This document shows, in pieces, positions 1 to 4,693 of a stretch of DNA of 5,084 nt. Each line of letters starts with the position of its first letter. Position 1 is the stretch's first letter. The notes below the pieces were generated by a model. That model was not told the origin of the DNA, did no database searches, and saw nothing but the letters and a program-made list of their open reading frames with translations. The position numbers and the translations under genes are program-made. Origin of the DNA: a bacterium (lineage in GTDB: Bacteria; Bdellovibrionota; Bdellovibrionia; Bdellovibrionales; UBA1609). Location: positions 1 through 5,084 of the forward strand of contig JAJYHS010000027.1 of assembly GCA_021784635.1 (NCBI GenBank), read 5' to 3'.

Positions 1-163
1 ACATCGCCATCATTAGTAAATCCATTTTCAGCTGATAAATCGCCTCTGGCGACATGCGAGCGATACGGTCGCCAACGATAAGAGCAAAAACAGCAATCAC
101 AATAAAAAGGTAGGATCGCCAGTCGTCACTGTTATTTGTTTTATTTTGTTCTTTACTGTTCAT
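1..163 (-). CDS. Small membrane protein, C-terminus beyond window
   Basis: The frame opens with ATG at 163-161 and stays open for 54 codons to the window edge, so the C-terminus is missing. The first 16 residues are polar and rich in Asn, Lys and Asp (MNSKEQNKTNNSDDWRSY). One hydrophobic stretch follows at about residues 18-32 (YLFIVIAVFALIVG), which is a likely single transmembrane helix. After it come charged residues and a methionine-rich segment. The start codon overlaps the stop of the upstream 148-residue gene as ATGA, and a purine-rich Shine-Dalgarno (AAAAGGGGG on the minus strand) lies just ahead, so the two are probably translationally coupled. I do not recognise the family. A small holin-like or membrane-anchored accessory protein is possible, but nothing seen here proves it. 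The reading frame is well supported; the function is unknown. Confidence 0.65.
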   Translation of the reverse strand, partial: MNSKEQNKTNNSDDWRSYLFIVIAVFALIVGDRIARMSPEAIYQLKMDLLMMAM

Positions 164-606
164 TCAACACCCCCTTTTGGTGCGAGGTTTTTCTTCGCAC
201 TTTCTAAGTTCATTTTCTCGGCAATAAACGCGTCGATGATTTCTTGATTGATCACATGATCATATCGATTTGCACGATTTGCTAATACCGCGTCTCGAAA
301 GTCGATGTGATAGTTACACGTAAATTTCGCGTTTTTTGTGAAATGATACAAAATATCCCAGGCAAGCCCTGTCGGACCACCGCCAGTGTACCCCCACGTA
401 TGTTGGGTCGCGGTGGTACGGCCATAGCGTGGGACATTTGTATAGCAACAGAATAAGTCGTGCGGATCATGCACTAAAATAACGTCGCCTTTTTCGTTTA
501 ATAGCGGCAGATGTTCGTGCTTAAAATCCGTTCTATGCGATTCGTTAAGTACGAGTTTTTCAAACTCATTAGTAAGTTTATCTTGTGTTTCTTGGTTCTC
601 AGTCAT
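160..606 (-). CDS. DUF6166-like protein of unknown function
   Basis: This is a 148-residue soluble protein with no signal peptide or membrane segment. Residues 1-30 are charged and probably helical. The central part carries Y55-T-N-V-P-R-Y-G62 and then T70-W-G-Y-T-G-G-G-P-T-G-L-A-W-D-I-L86, followed by YHFT. This aromatic-WGY-(G)GGP-x-x-LA-x-x-IL pattern resembles the core of DUF6166 proteins, small proteins of unknown role common in bacterial and mobile-element genomes; the match is from memory and tentative. The C-terminal third (residues 100-140) is charged and ends in GGVE. The start is supported by AAGAAGGTG on the minus strand, ending 5 bases before ATG 606. The stop overlaps the start of the next gene by 4 bases (ATGA), which indicates a two-gene operon. 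The upstream region holds nested palindromes at 633-691. No catalytic residues can be assigned. Confidence 0.75.
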   Translation of the reverse strand: MTENQETQDKLTNEFEKLVLNESHRTDFKHEHLPLLNEKGDVILVHDPHDLFCCYTNVPRYGRTTATQHTWGYTGGGPTGLAWDILYHFTKNAKFTCNYHIDFRDAVLANRANRYDHVINQEIIDAFIAEKMNLESAKKNLAPKGGVE

Positions 607-632
607 AATTGCACCTTCTTTCTTACGTTATT

Positions 633-691
633 CTCGAACCGACAACGGCTAAAAGTTTTAACTTTTGATTTTTGCGCGCGGACAGTTCGAG
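633..691. repeat. Nested inverted repeats upstream of the DUF6166-like operon
   Basis: Two dyads share nearly the same centre. The inner one is a perfect 7+7 repeat, AAAAGTT-TT-AACTTTT, at 651-666. The outer one is CTCGAAC at 633-639 matched by GTTCGAG at 685-691. The block lies 27-85 bases ahead of the minus-strand start at 606, where a promoter or operator would be expected. I see no convincing -35/-10 pair there, so a regulator-binding role is inference. Confidence 0.4.
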
Positions 692-696
692 TCGAG

Positions 697-742
697 AGTA
701 AAGCCCAAGCTTGATAGTTAATAATTGCCGGTAGGGCTTACT
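697..742. repeat. Imperfect inverted repeat (AGTAAAGCCC / GGGCTTACT)
   Basis: The arm at 697-706 pairs with 734-742 with one bulged A, around a 27-base loop. A competing pairing, CCAAGC at 705-710 with GCTTGG at 744-749, overlaps it, so the RNA could fold in two ways. It lies between the nested palindromes and the terminator-like hairpin at 771-795. It may be part of a small RNA or of a leader; no gene can be assigned. Confidence 0.3.
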
Positions 743-767
743 CGCTTGGTTAATTGAAAAAAATCAG

Positions 768-795
768 AAAAAGCGCACAAAACTAGGGTGCGCTT
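768..795 (-). terminator. Terminator-like hairpin, best read leftward
   Basis: AAGCGCAC at 771-778 pairs perfectly with GTGCGCTT at 788-795 around a 9-base loop. On the minus strand the stem is followed by a T-rich tract (TTT, then CTGATTTTTTTC), which is the layout of a Rho-independent terminator. On the plus strand the tail is the weaker AATTTT, so it may act in both directions. No recognised gene lies immediately upstream on the minus strand, so it either insulates the leftward operon or ends an unannotated leftward transcript. Confidence 0.55.
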
Positions 796-810
796 AATTT
801 TAGCGGTAGT

Positions 811-834
811 TTAATTAGTTGGTTAGTTAGTTAG
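811..834. repeat. Short GTTA-type tandem repeat
   Basis: A low-complexity stretch, TTAATTAGTT followed by GGTTAGTTAGTTAG, contains three perfect GTTA units at 822-833 with degenerate units before them. It lies in non-coding sequence and has no evident function. Confidence 0.5.
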
Positions 835-962
835 TGCTCGATATAGAGCTAAATAGAAATCAGTTGTGGCCATTTTTTATCGGCAAACTGATTAAGTGGC
901 GAGACAAACATTTTTTTGTTTTTTGGCCGTTTACTCCTTTCATTTGTCGCCAAAAGGTTTGT

Positions 963-991
963 TTGAAAAATGTCTGCGATTTGAATCAAAT
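963..991 (+). promoter_or_regulatory. Candidate promoter with overlapping palindrome
   Basis: TTGAAA at 963-968 (5 of 6 to the -35 consensus) and TCAAAT at 986-991 (4 of 6 to the -10 consensus) are 17 bases apart. The 13-base odd palindrome ATTTGA-A-TCAAAT at 979-991 covers the -10, as a repressor operator might. Transcription would begin near 998 and give a leader of about 180 bases before the gene at 1178. The match is modest and AT-rich DNA gives chance hits. Confidence 0.35.
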
Positions 992-993
992 TA

Positions 994-1047
994 GTAGGGG
1001 GTTTTATTCGTAACCCCTACACCTAATACCAAATTCTAGGTGGTATT
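994..1047 (+). promoter_or_regulatory. Two tandem hairpins in the 5' leader
   Basis: Hairpin 1 pairs GTAGGGG (994-1000) with CCCCTAC (1014-1020). Hairpin 2 pairs AATACCA (1025-1031) with TGGTATT (1041-1047). An alternative short stem, ACCTA (1021-1025) with TAGGT (1037-1041), shares bases with hairpin 2, so the two foldings exclude each other. The block sits at the predicted 5' end of the transcript of the sigma-like gene. It could be a cis-acting RNA element or DNA-level dyads; it matches no riboswitch class I know. Confidence 0.4.
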
Positions 1048-1066
1048 TGAAGTTCTCACGTTTAGA

Positions 1067-1076
1067 CAAACGTTTG
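1067..1076. promoter_or_regulatory. Perfect 10-bp palindrome CAAACGTTTG
   Basis: A perfect self-complementary site, preceded by ACGTTT at 1058-1063 that can also pair with AAACGT (1068-1073) across a 4-base loop. It lies about 100 bases ahead of the gene at 1178. It could be an operator half or full site; there is no independent support. Confidence 0.3.
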
Positions 1077-1177
1077 ATTTAACACGCAAATAAATTTTTT
1101 TAGACTCCCGTAAGACTTAGCGCCAACTTGCACTGAGGGGCGTATGAAGCGACATAGTGGAGGAGTGACGACATACG

Positions 1178-2404
1178 ATGGAGCCGTTTCCAATCAGTGA
1201 GGTCGACGAAAAGAAGCCATCGCGCAGACGCTGCAAACCGTGTGAAGAAAAGGGTTCATACCTCGGAAGGCGTGATTGCGGTTGGCGCGATCGAAAACAC
1301 ACCGAAATCAGTCGCACTTGCGAGCTATTTTTCAACAAACGCTGCGATAAAATGTTTGAGCACGAAGGCTCAAATGGCACGCAAGAATATATAAGTAAAA
1401 GACCTTACGCTAAATTTTGTGGCTGTACAGAACTTGAACAGACGCTATTTGAAGACGGGTTACTTTCGCTCGAACCAAATTTTATGGAGGTCATCAGCCG
1501 TGATCCGATGGCGCTGATCCCGCATCGCGACGATGACGTATTTGTTGTTCCAGACATAGAAAAAGAAACTGCAAATGACAAAAGGCCCACGCTTAAGTTT
1601 ATCAGCGGTGCAAAAGCGACGCTTGAGTTCATAGATGAGCTAGATCAAAAGGCAATGGCAATTGAAAATAAAATTCAATCAAATAAAATCCCATCAACTG
1701 AAACACCACTTGCAAGCATTCTTGGGCCACCGCCTGAGAGTTTGGAGCACGCGCACTTTCGAAACCTCATTGCCAACGGCTACTTTGAATCTATTGCTGC
1801 AAGAGACGATGTGGAGCGCGACGAGATCAAGTTATTTGCAAATCTTCTAGTTCGTGGGTTTTGGGATCGAAGCGTGATAAATGAAATCTTCCCATGGATT
1901 GACCTATCGGACTTTGAAATATTAAAGAGAAAGATCTGTCTGCATGTGAGAATGACGCTTCCAGAACGAGCGAAACGATTTGAAAAATTTTGGTCGGATC
2001 TCACGACAAATCAGCGCGAGGCCGTTTGGCTCTACTACATGAAAAACCCGCATTCTCGCTCAAAAGAATTTATTGCTGAAAAAATCGGTATCAGCGTCGA
2101 CTCTCTCAAAGATAGGTTAGCTGGTGCGGTTAGAAAATTAAAGGCGGCATTCCCGGAGCTTAGCGAAGAGAATAAAGGTTCAAGAAATGAATATGTTGTA
2201 TCGTCTGTCAGTAAATCACAAAAGAAATCTGCAGGACCGGCACGAAGATTTACTAAGAACCAAATTACAGTTCTACGTCAAAATGAATTATCGAGCCCTA
2301 CCGTACACAGACTGCTACTGAGTTCAACATGTAAAAGTTGGGACGAATACAAAGCATTTTTAAGGCGAGTGAGTTATCAACCGGAAACGAATGGTACCTG
2401 GTAA
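1178..2404 (+). CDS. Sigma-70 region 4-like HTH protein, Cys-rich N-terminus
   Basis: A 408-residue protein, presumably cytoplasmic and DNA-binding. Residues about 275-328 (L275-TTNQREAV, then E297-FIAEKIGISVDSLKDRL and VRKLKAAFPEL) match the pattern of sigma-70 region 4: a helix, then a helix-turn-helix of the xxIAxxxGIsxxSlxxRLxxA type at about 296-319. No region 2 is seen, so it is not an ordinary sigma factor; an unusual regulator is more likely. Residues 1-85 are rich in Cys, Arg and Lys (C19, C22, C34, C48, C56, C81, C83), which could bind zinc. The middle (90-250) is acidic and helical without a known motif. The C-terminal 80 residues are basic. GGAGGAG at 1159-1165 lies 12 bases before the ATG, a slightly long spacing. 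The frame after about 1394 is secure. Before it, another frame looks equally coding, so the N-terminus may be a frameshift product. Family not recognised. Confidence 0.7.
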   Translation: MEPFPISEVDEKKPSRRRCKPCEEKGSYLGRRDCGWRDRKHTEISRTCELFFNKRCDKMFEHEGSNGTQEYISKRPYAKFCGCTELEQTLFEDGLLSLEPNFMEVISRDPMALIPHRDDDVFVVPDIEKETANDKRPTLKFISGAKATLEFIDELDQKAMAIENKIQSNKIPSTETPLASILGPPPESLEHAHFRNLIANGYFESIAARDDVERDEIKLFANLLVRGFWDRSVINEIFPWIDLSDFEILKRKICLHVRMTLPERAKRFEKFWSDLTTNQREAVWLYYMKNPHSRSKEFIAEKIGISVDSLKDRLAGAVRKLKAAFPELSEENKGSRNEYVVSSVSKSQKKSAGPARRFTKNQITVLRQNELSSPTVHRLLLSSTCKSWDEYKAFLRRVSYQPETNGTW

Positions 2405-2594
2405 CAATCGTGCAAGTCCATAGGTATCACCATGTCCGCTGTAATGAGGGTAAATGTTTGTGGCCATATGGTCCCATCGGAAATCACATCGGCAAGAAGC
2501 ATGACGCATTGCCAGTCCGCTTAAGCTTCTTCTTAGCATGCACCTCGATTTTTATAGATTTTTTACGCGTCGTAGGCGTAGCTTTTCCGAGTTC
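2405..2594 (+). other. 190-bp gap ahead of kdpE
   Basis: No terminator is evident after the sigma-like gene. The stretch holds a CCATATGG palindrome near 2464-2471, two CATCGG words at 2475-2480 and 2487-2492, a GCTTAAGC palindrome at 2519-2526, and the KdpE-box-like repeat at 2551-2567 next to the kdpE start. A 30-codon frame at 2432-2524 has no usable ribosome-binding site and is not called. Confidence 0.5.
2551..2567 (+). promoter_or_regulatory. KdpE-box-like direct repeat upstream of kdpE
   Basis: The 17-mer TTTATAGATTTTTTACG has two TTTA half-sites exactly 11 bp apart, as expected for an OmpR-family dimer on one DNA face. The Escherichia coli kdpFABC site, as I recall it (TTTATACTTTTTTTACA), differs at three of 17 positions. 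It ends 27 bases before the kdpE ATG, which suggests autoregulation. A weak -10 (TATAGA, 2553-2558) overlaps it, so repression is as possible as activation. Confidence 0.5.
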
Positions 2595-3275
2595 ATGGCA
2601 GAAAAAACAAGAATTTTAATTATTGATGACGAAAGCGCGATTCGAAATGTTTTGCAGTTGAGTTTTCCTGCTGAAGTTTTTGAGTTCGCCGAAGCTGCAA
2701 CCGGTAACGAGGGCGTCGCTAAAGCCGCTGAGTTTCATCCGAACCTGGTTATTTTAGACTTAGGCTTGCCGGACATGAATGGAATTGAAGTGCTTAAATC
2801 ACTGCGAAAATGGACTGAAGTACCCGTCGTCGTGCTGACGATTGAGGATAGCGAGCGAACTAAAGTAGCGCTGCTTGATGCGGGTGCCGACGACTACCTC
2901 ACGAAGCCATTTGGTGTCCCAGAACTGCAGGCTCGAATACGGGTTTGCTTGAGACATCGAAATTCGATGGAGGCAACTCCGCTTTTTAAATCTGGTAACC
3001 TCGAAGTCGATTTAAATAGGCGCCACGTTATGATCGATCAACGGGTAATCAAATTGACAGTAAAAGAATACGAGCTGCTGAGTTTGCTCATACGTAGCGC
3101 CGGTAAAGTTGTGCCACAGGCGCAATTGTTAGCGGGTATTTGGGGAGAAGCCTCGATTGAGCAATCGCATTACTTGCGAATCTACATTGCACAACTTCGA
3201 AAGCGTCTAGAAACCAATCCATCTCATCCCGTACATATTCTTACCGAACCAGGCGTTGGCTACAGAATTATTTAA
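2595..3275 (+). CDS. kdpE: KdpE-family response regulator (OmpR/PhoB type)
   Basis: A two-component transcription factor of the potassium-responsive KdpE type. With the start at 2595 it has 226 residues, essentially the usual KdpE length. The receiver domain (about 4-118) has the acidic pair D11-D12, phosphoacceptor D55 (LVILDLGLPDMNG), T82, Y101 and K104 (GADDYLTKPFG). The winged-helix domain (about 130-226) ends in HYLRIYIAQLRKRLE and ILTEPGVGYR, a hallmark of KdpE. A longer frame from ATG 2538 adds 19 residues (MHLDFYRFFTRRRRSFSEF) without family similarity and without a ribosome-binding site. It would also cover the KdpE-like box, so 2595 is chosen, although its own Shine-Dalgarno (CGAG) is weak. 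In most bacteria kdpE follows kdpD; here the gene before it is the sigma-like one, so its kinase must lie elsewhere. It converges with the antiporter gene, 14 bases away. Confidence 0.92.
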   Translation: MAEKTRILIIDDESAIRNVLQLSFPAEVFEFAEAATGNEGVAKAAEFHPNLVILDLGLPDMNGIEVLKSLRKWTEVPVVVLTIEDSERTKVALLDAGADDYLTKPFGVPELQARIRVCLRHRNSMEATPLFKSGNLEVDLNRRHVMIDQRVIKLTVKEYELLSLLIRSAGKVVPQAQLLAGIWGEASIEQSHYLRIYIAQLRKRLETNPSHPVHILTEPGVGYRII

Positions 3276-3289
3276 TGTTGCTTTAGGTC

Positions 3290-4486
3290 TCACTCGAGGA
3301 CCGTTGGCTCGGCGACACCTAAACGTTTGGCCACAAACGGGATGGTTGGACCCTGAAGTAAAACAGAGAAAAATGTGATGAAAAATACCAAATTGAAAAT
3401 TTCATTGGCTCGCGGAATATTAGACGCCAAAACATACATGGCCAAAATAATCGGGACGGCGCCACGTAACCCTCCCCAAGAGATCATCAGTTTCTCTCGC
3501 GAATTAAAGCGAGTAAACGGTAGACACGCAAATGCACTGAGGGGCCGCGCCACAAAGACTAGAAACAATGAAAGTCCGACACCAAGTGGCGCCACTTTCA
3601 AAAGCGCCGTCGGATCAACAAGAAGGCCCATTGAAAGAAACATACCAATTTGACCAAGCCACGCCAGACCGTCGTGGAAGCGAAGAAGATTTTCGTATTG
3701 TTTAATTTTTGCTCCGGCAAGAAACATCCCGTCAATGTAAACGGCGAGAAATCCACTGCCACAGAAATGCTGCGTGATCGCGTAGGTGAAAATTACGAGC
3801 CCAAGATTCATGACGGGATAAAGACTTTCGTATTCTAGGTTGACGCGTTCAACGAGAAATTTAGACAACCAACCCATAGCAAAACCAAAAATTGAGCCGA
3901 CGAGCATTTCGCGAATGAAAATCGGCAATATGTAGACAATATGCAGATGTTGACCTTCGGCGATGCCAAGCAATGTGACGCCGAGAAATACGGTCATCGG
4001 ATCGTTAAGCGCCGATTCAAGTTCAAGAATTGGGGCCAGCCCTTGTTTGAGTCGCACGCTTTTTGAGCGCAAAACCGAAAACACTGCGGCTACATCAGTT
4101 GCCGCAATGGTCGTGCCGAGAAGCAATGCCTCAACAAATGAAAACGTGGTGAATATGTGCACAACCACGCCGACGATAACCGCTGCGATGACGACTCCTA
4201 AAGTCGAAAGGACGAGTGCAGGTTTCAATACCGGACGCACGGATTTCAAATCGGTGCTGAGTCCGCCATCAAAAAGAATAAAAATGAGAGCAAATGTTCC
4301 AAGCTCGCGTGCCAGCGCATAATTCGAAAAGTCGACGCCGCCGAAACCATGCACTCCTGCGCAAACTCCTACAATTAAGAATAAGAGCAACGCTGGAATA
4401 CCAAAGCGACTACTTGCCTTACTTGTCACAACACTAACGACGATGAGCGCTGAAACAATTATGAGTAAATTTTCAAATGAGGTCAT
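3290..4486 (-). CDS. NhaP2/CvrA-like K+(Na+)/H+ antiporter, membrane domain only
   Basis: A CPA1-type monovalent cation/proton antiporter of the inner membrane, about 398 residues with around 12 hydrophobic segments. Numbered from the ATG at 4486, diagnostic motifs are SSRFGIP (25-31), ALIFILFDGGLSTD (66-79), TIAATDVAAVFSVL (127-139), ELESALNDP (155-163, with the CPA1 Asn-Asp pair N161-D162 expected to bind the ion) and SWGGLRGAVPIILA near the C-terminus. E. coli NhaP2 has about 578 residues, with a TrkA-C-type regulatory domain after the membrane part; here the protein ends at GVAEPTVLE soon after the last helix, so that domain is absent. An in-frame GTG at 4495 is an alternative start, but the ATG gives the N-terminal spacing of E. 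coli NhaP2. A strong AGGAGG on the minus strand (4523-4518) lies 31 bases upstream, too far to serve this start. It diverges from the porin gene. Specificity for K+ over Na+ is inferred from family and context. Confidence 0.9.
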   Translation of the reverse strand: MTSFENLLIIVSALIVVSVVTSKASSRFGIPALLLFLIVGVCAGVHGFGGVDFSNYALARELGTFALIFILFDGGLSTDLKSVRPVLKPALVLSTLGVVIAAVIVGVVVHIFTTFSFVEALLLGTTIAATDVAAVFSVLRSKSVRLKQGLAPILELESALNDPMTVFLGVTLLGIAEGQHLHIVYILPIFIREMLVGSIFGFAMGWLSKFLVERVNLEYESLYPVMNLGLVIFTYAITQHFCGSGFLAVYIDGMFLAGAKIKQYENLLRFHDGLAWLGQIGMFLSMGLLVDPTALLKVAPLGVGLSLFLVFVARPLSAFACLPFTRFNSREKLMISWGGLRGAVPIILAMYVLASNIPRANEIFNLVFFITFFSVLLQGPTIPFVAKRLGVAEPTVLE

Positions 4487-4532
4487 GCACGGCACGTCCG
4501 TTATAGTTCTGCTGACGCCTCCTCATGCCTCT

Positions 4533-4560
4533 ACAATAGACGATAGGCGTTCCGTTGCAA
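4533..4560 (-). promoter_or_regulatory. Candidate promoter of the antiporter gene
   Basis: On the minus strand TTGCAA (4560-4555) and TATTGT (4538-4533) are 16 bases apart, each matching 4 of 6 consensus bases. Transcription would start near 4526, giving a leader of about 40 bases. The TTTTACGCG word at 4572-4580 lies just upstream of this -35, where a regulator could act. Confidence 0.3.
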
Positions 4561-4571
4561 CTTAGGCAGGC

Positions 4572-4598
4572 TTTTACGCGTGCAAAAATTTTTTTATG
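4572..4598 (+). promoter_or_regulatory. Third TTTTACGCG word with a T-tract, possible KdpE half-sites
   Basis: TTTTACGCG at 4572-4580 is identical to the words at 2561-2569 and 4632-4640. TTTTTTTATG follows at 4589-4598; its A is 20 bp from the first A rather than 11 or 22, so phasing is poor. It lies between the divergent antiporter and porin promoters and may be a degenerate site. Confidence 0.25.
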
Positions 4599-4619
4599 CC
4601 AGGTGCGACGTCAAATCAT

Positions 4620-4640
4620 TTTTTACGTTCTTTTTACGCG
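4620..4640 (+). promoter_or_regulatory. KdpE-box-like direct repeat upstream of the porin
   Basis: TTTTTACG occurs at 4620-4627 and again at 4631-4638, an 11-bp period, followed by CG. Aligned to the recalled E. coli KdpE site it matches 12 of 17 positions (4622-4638). It is centred about 43 bp before the predicted start of porin transcription (-10 at 4661). This is the usual place for an OmpR-family activator at a promoter that, as here, lacks a good -35. Confidence 0.5.
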
Positions 4641-4660
4641 CCACCGTTTGGGCAGAGATT

Positions 4661-4688
4661 TATATAAGGTGAAAAGGTTATGAGGAGG
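4661..4688 (+). promoter_or_regulatory. Porin -10 element and strong ribosome binding site
   Basis: TATATAAG at 4661-4668 is a good -10 candidate, and no TTGACA-like -35 lies 16-18 bases upstream. AGGAGG at 4683-4688 is a perfect Shine-Dalgarno, 5 bases before GTG 4694. It fixes this start despite the non-ATG codon. Confidence 0.55.
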
Positions 4689-4693
4689 CATTC

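Larger units (their letters stand above)
607..1177. other. Long intergenic region, structured, no convincing gene
   Basis: About 570 bases separate the leftward DUF6166-like operon from the rightward sigma-like gene. It is AT-rich, with frequent stops in most frames. It holds nested palindromes (633-691), a bulged inverted repeat (697-742), a terminator-like hairpin (771-795), a tetranucleotide repeat (811-834), a long-range inverted repeat (898-908 with 943-951), an odd palindrome over a possible promoter (979-991), two adjacent hairpins (994-1020 and 1025-1047) and a 10-bp palindrome (1067-1076). The density of dyads suggests regulation of both divergent genes and possibly a small RNA. I see no tRNA or rRNA. 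Confidence 0.6.
4517..4689. repeat. Inverted repeat GCCTCCTCAT / ATGAGGAGGC
   Basis: The 10-base arm at 4517-4526 is the exact reverse complement of 4680-4689, 153 bases apart, and they lie at the two ends of the divergent intergenic region. The right arm is the porin ribosome site. The left arm gives the minus strand the same ribosome-site context, but too far from the antiporter start. It may reflect similar ribosome sites or a shared duplicated leader. Confidence 0.5.

Noticed and set aside
511..714. 67-codon plus-strand frame opposite the DUF6166-like gene start
   Set aside because: Antisense to a better-supported gene, running on into a palindromic region, and without a ribosome site.
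607..1177. CRISPR array or tRNA in the long intergenic region
   Set aside because: There are no regularly spaced repeats and no cloverleaf-compatible TTCRA/acceptor pairs; the dyads are unrelated to one another.
1144..1200. 18-codon frame overlapping the start of the sigma-like gene, with GAGGGG ahead
   Set aside because: It could be a leader peptide, but the length and overlap are compatible with chance. It is kept only as part of the frame question.
2432..2524. 30-codon plus-strand frame between the sigma-like gene and kdpE
   Set aside because: Only a weak TAGG precedes it, it matches nothing known to me, and a frame of this length is expected by chance.
2564..2580. TACGC/GCGTA stem just before kdpE
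   Set aside because: Only 5 bp, and it overlaps the better-explained KdpE-box region. A terminator read leftward has no matching gene.
2538..2594. Longer N-terminus for the KdpE protein from ATG 2538
   Set aside because: The extra 19 residues are unlike the family, no ribosome site precedes 2538, and the stretch covers the KdpE-box-like repeat.
3284..3302. GGTC/GACC mini-stem between the convergent kdpE and antiporter genes
   Set aside because: A 4-bp stem with no T-tract on either side; too weak to call a terminator.
3963..4322. 119-codon plus-strand frame opposite the antiporter
   Set aside because: Low-complexity Thr/Ser-rich translation antisense to a well-supported membrane protein; it is a shadow frame.
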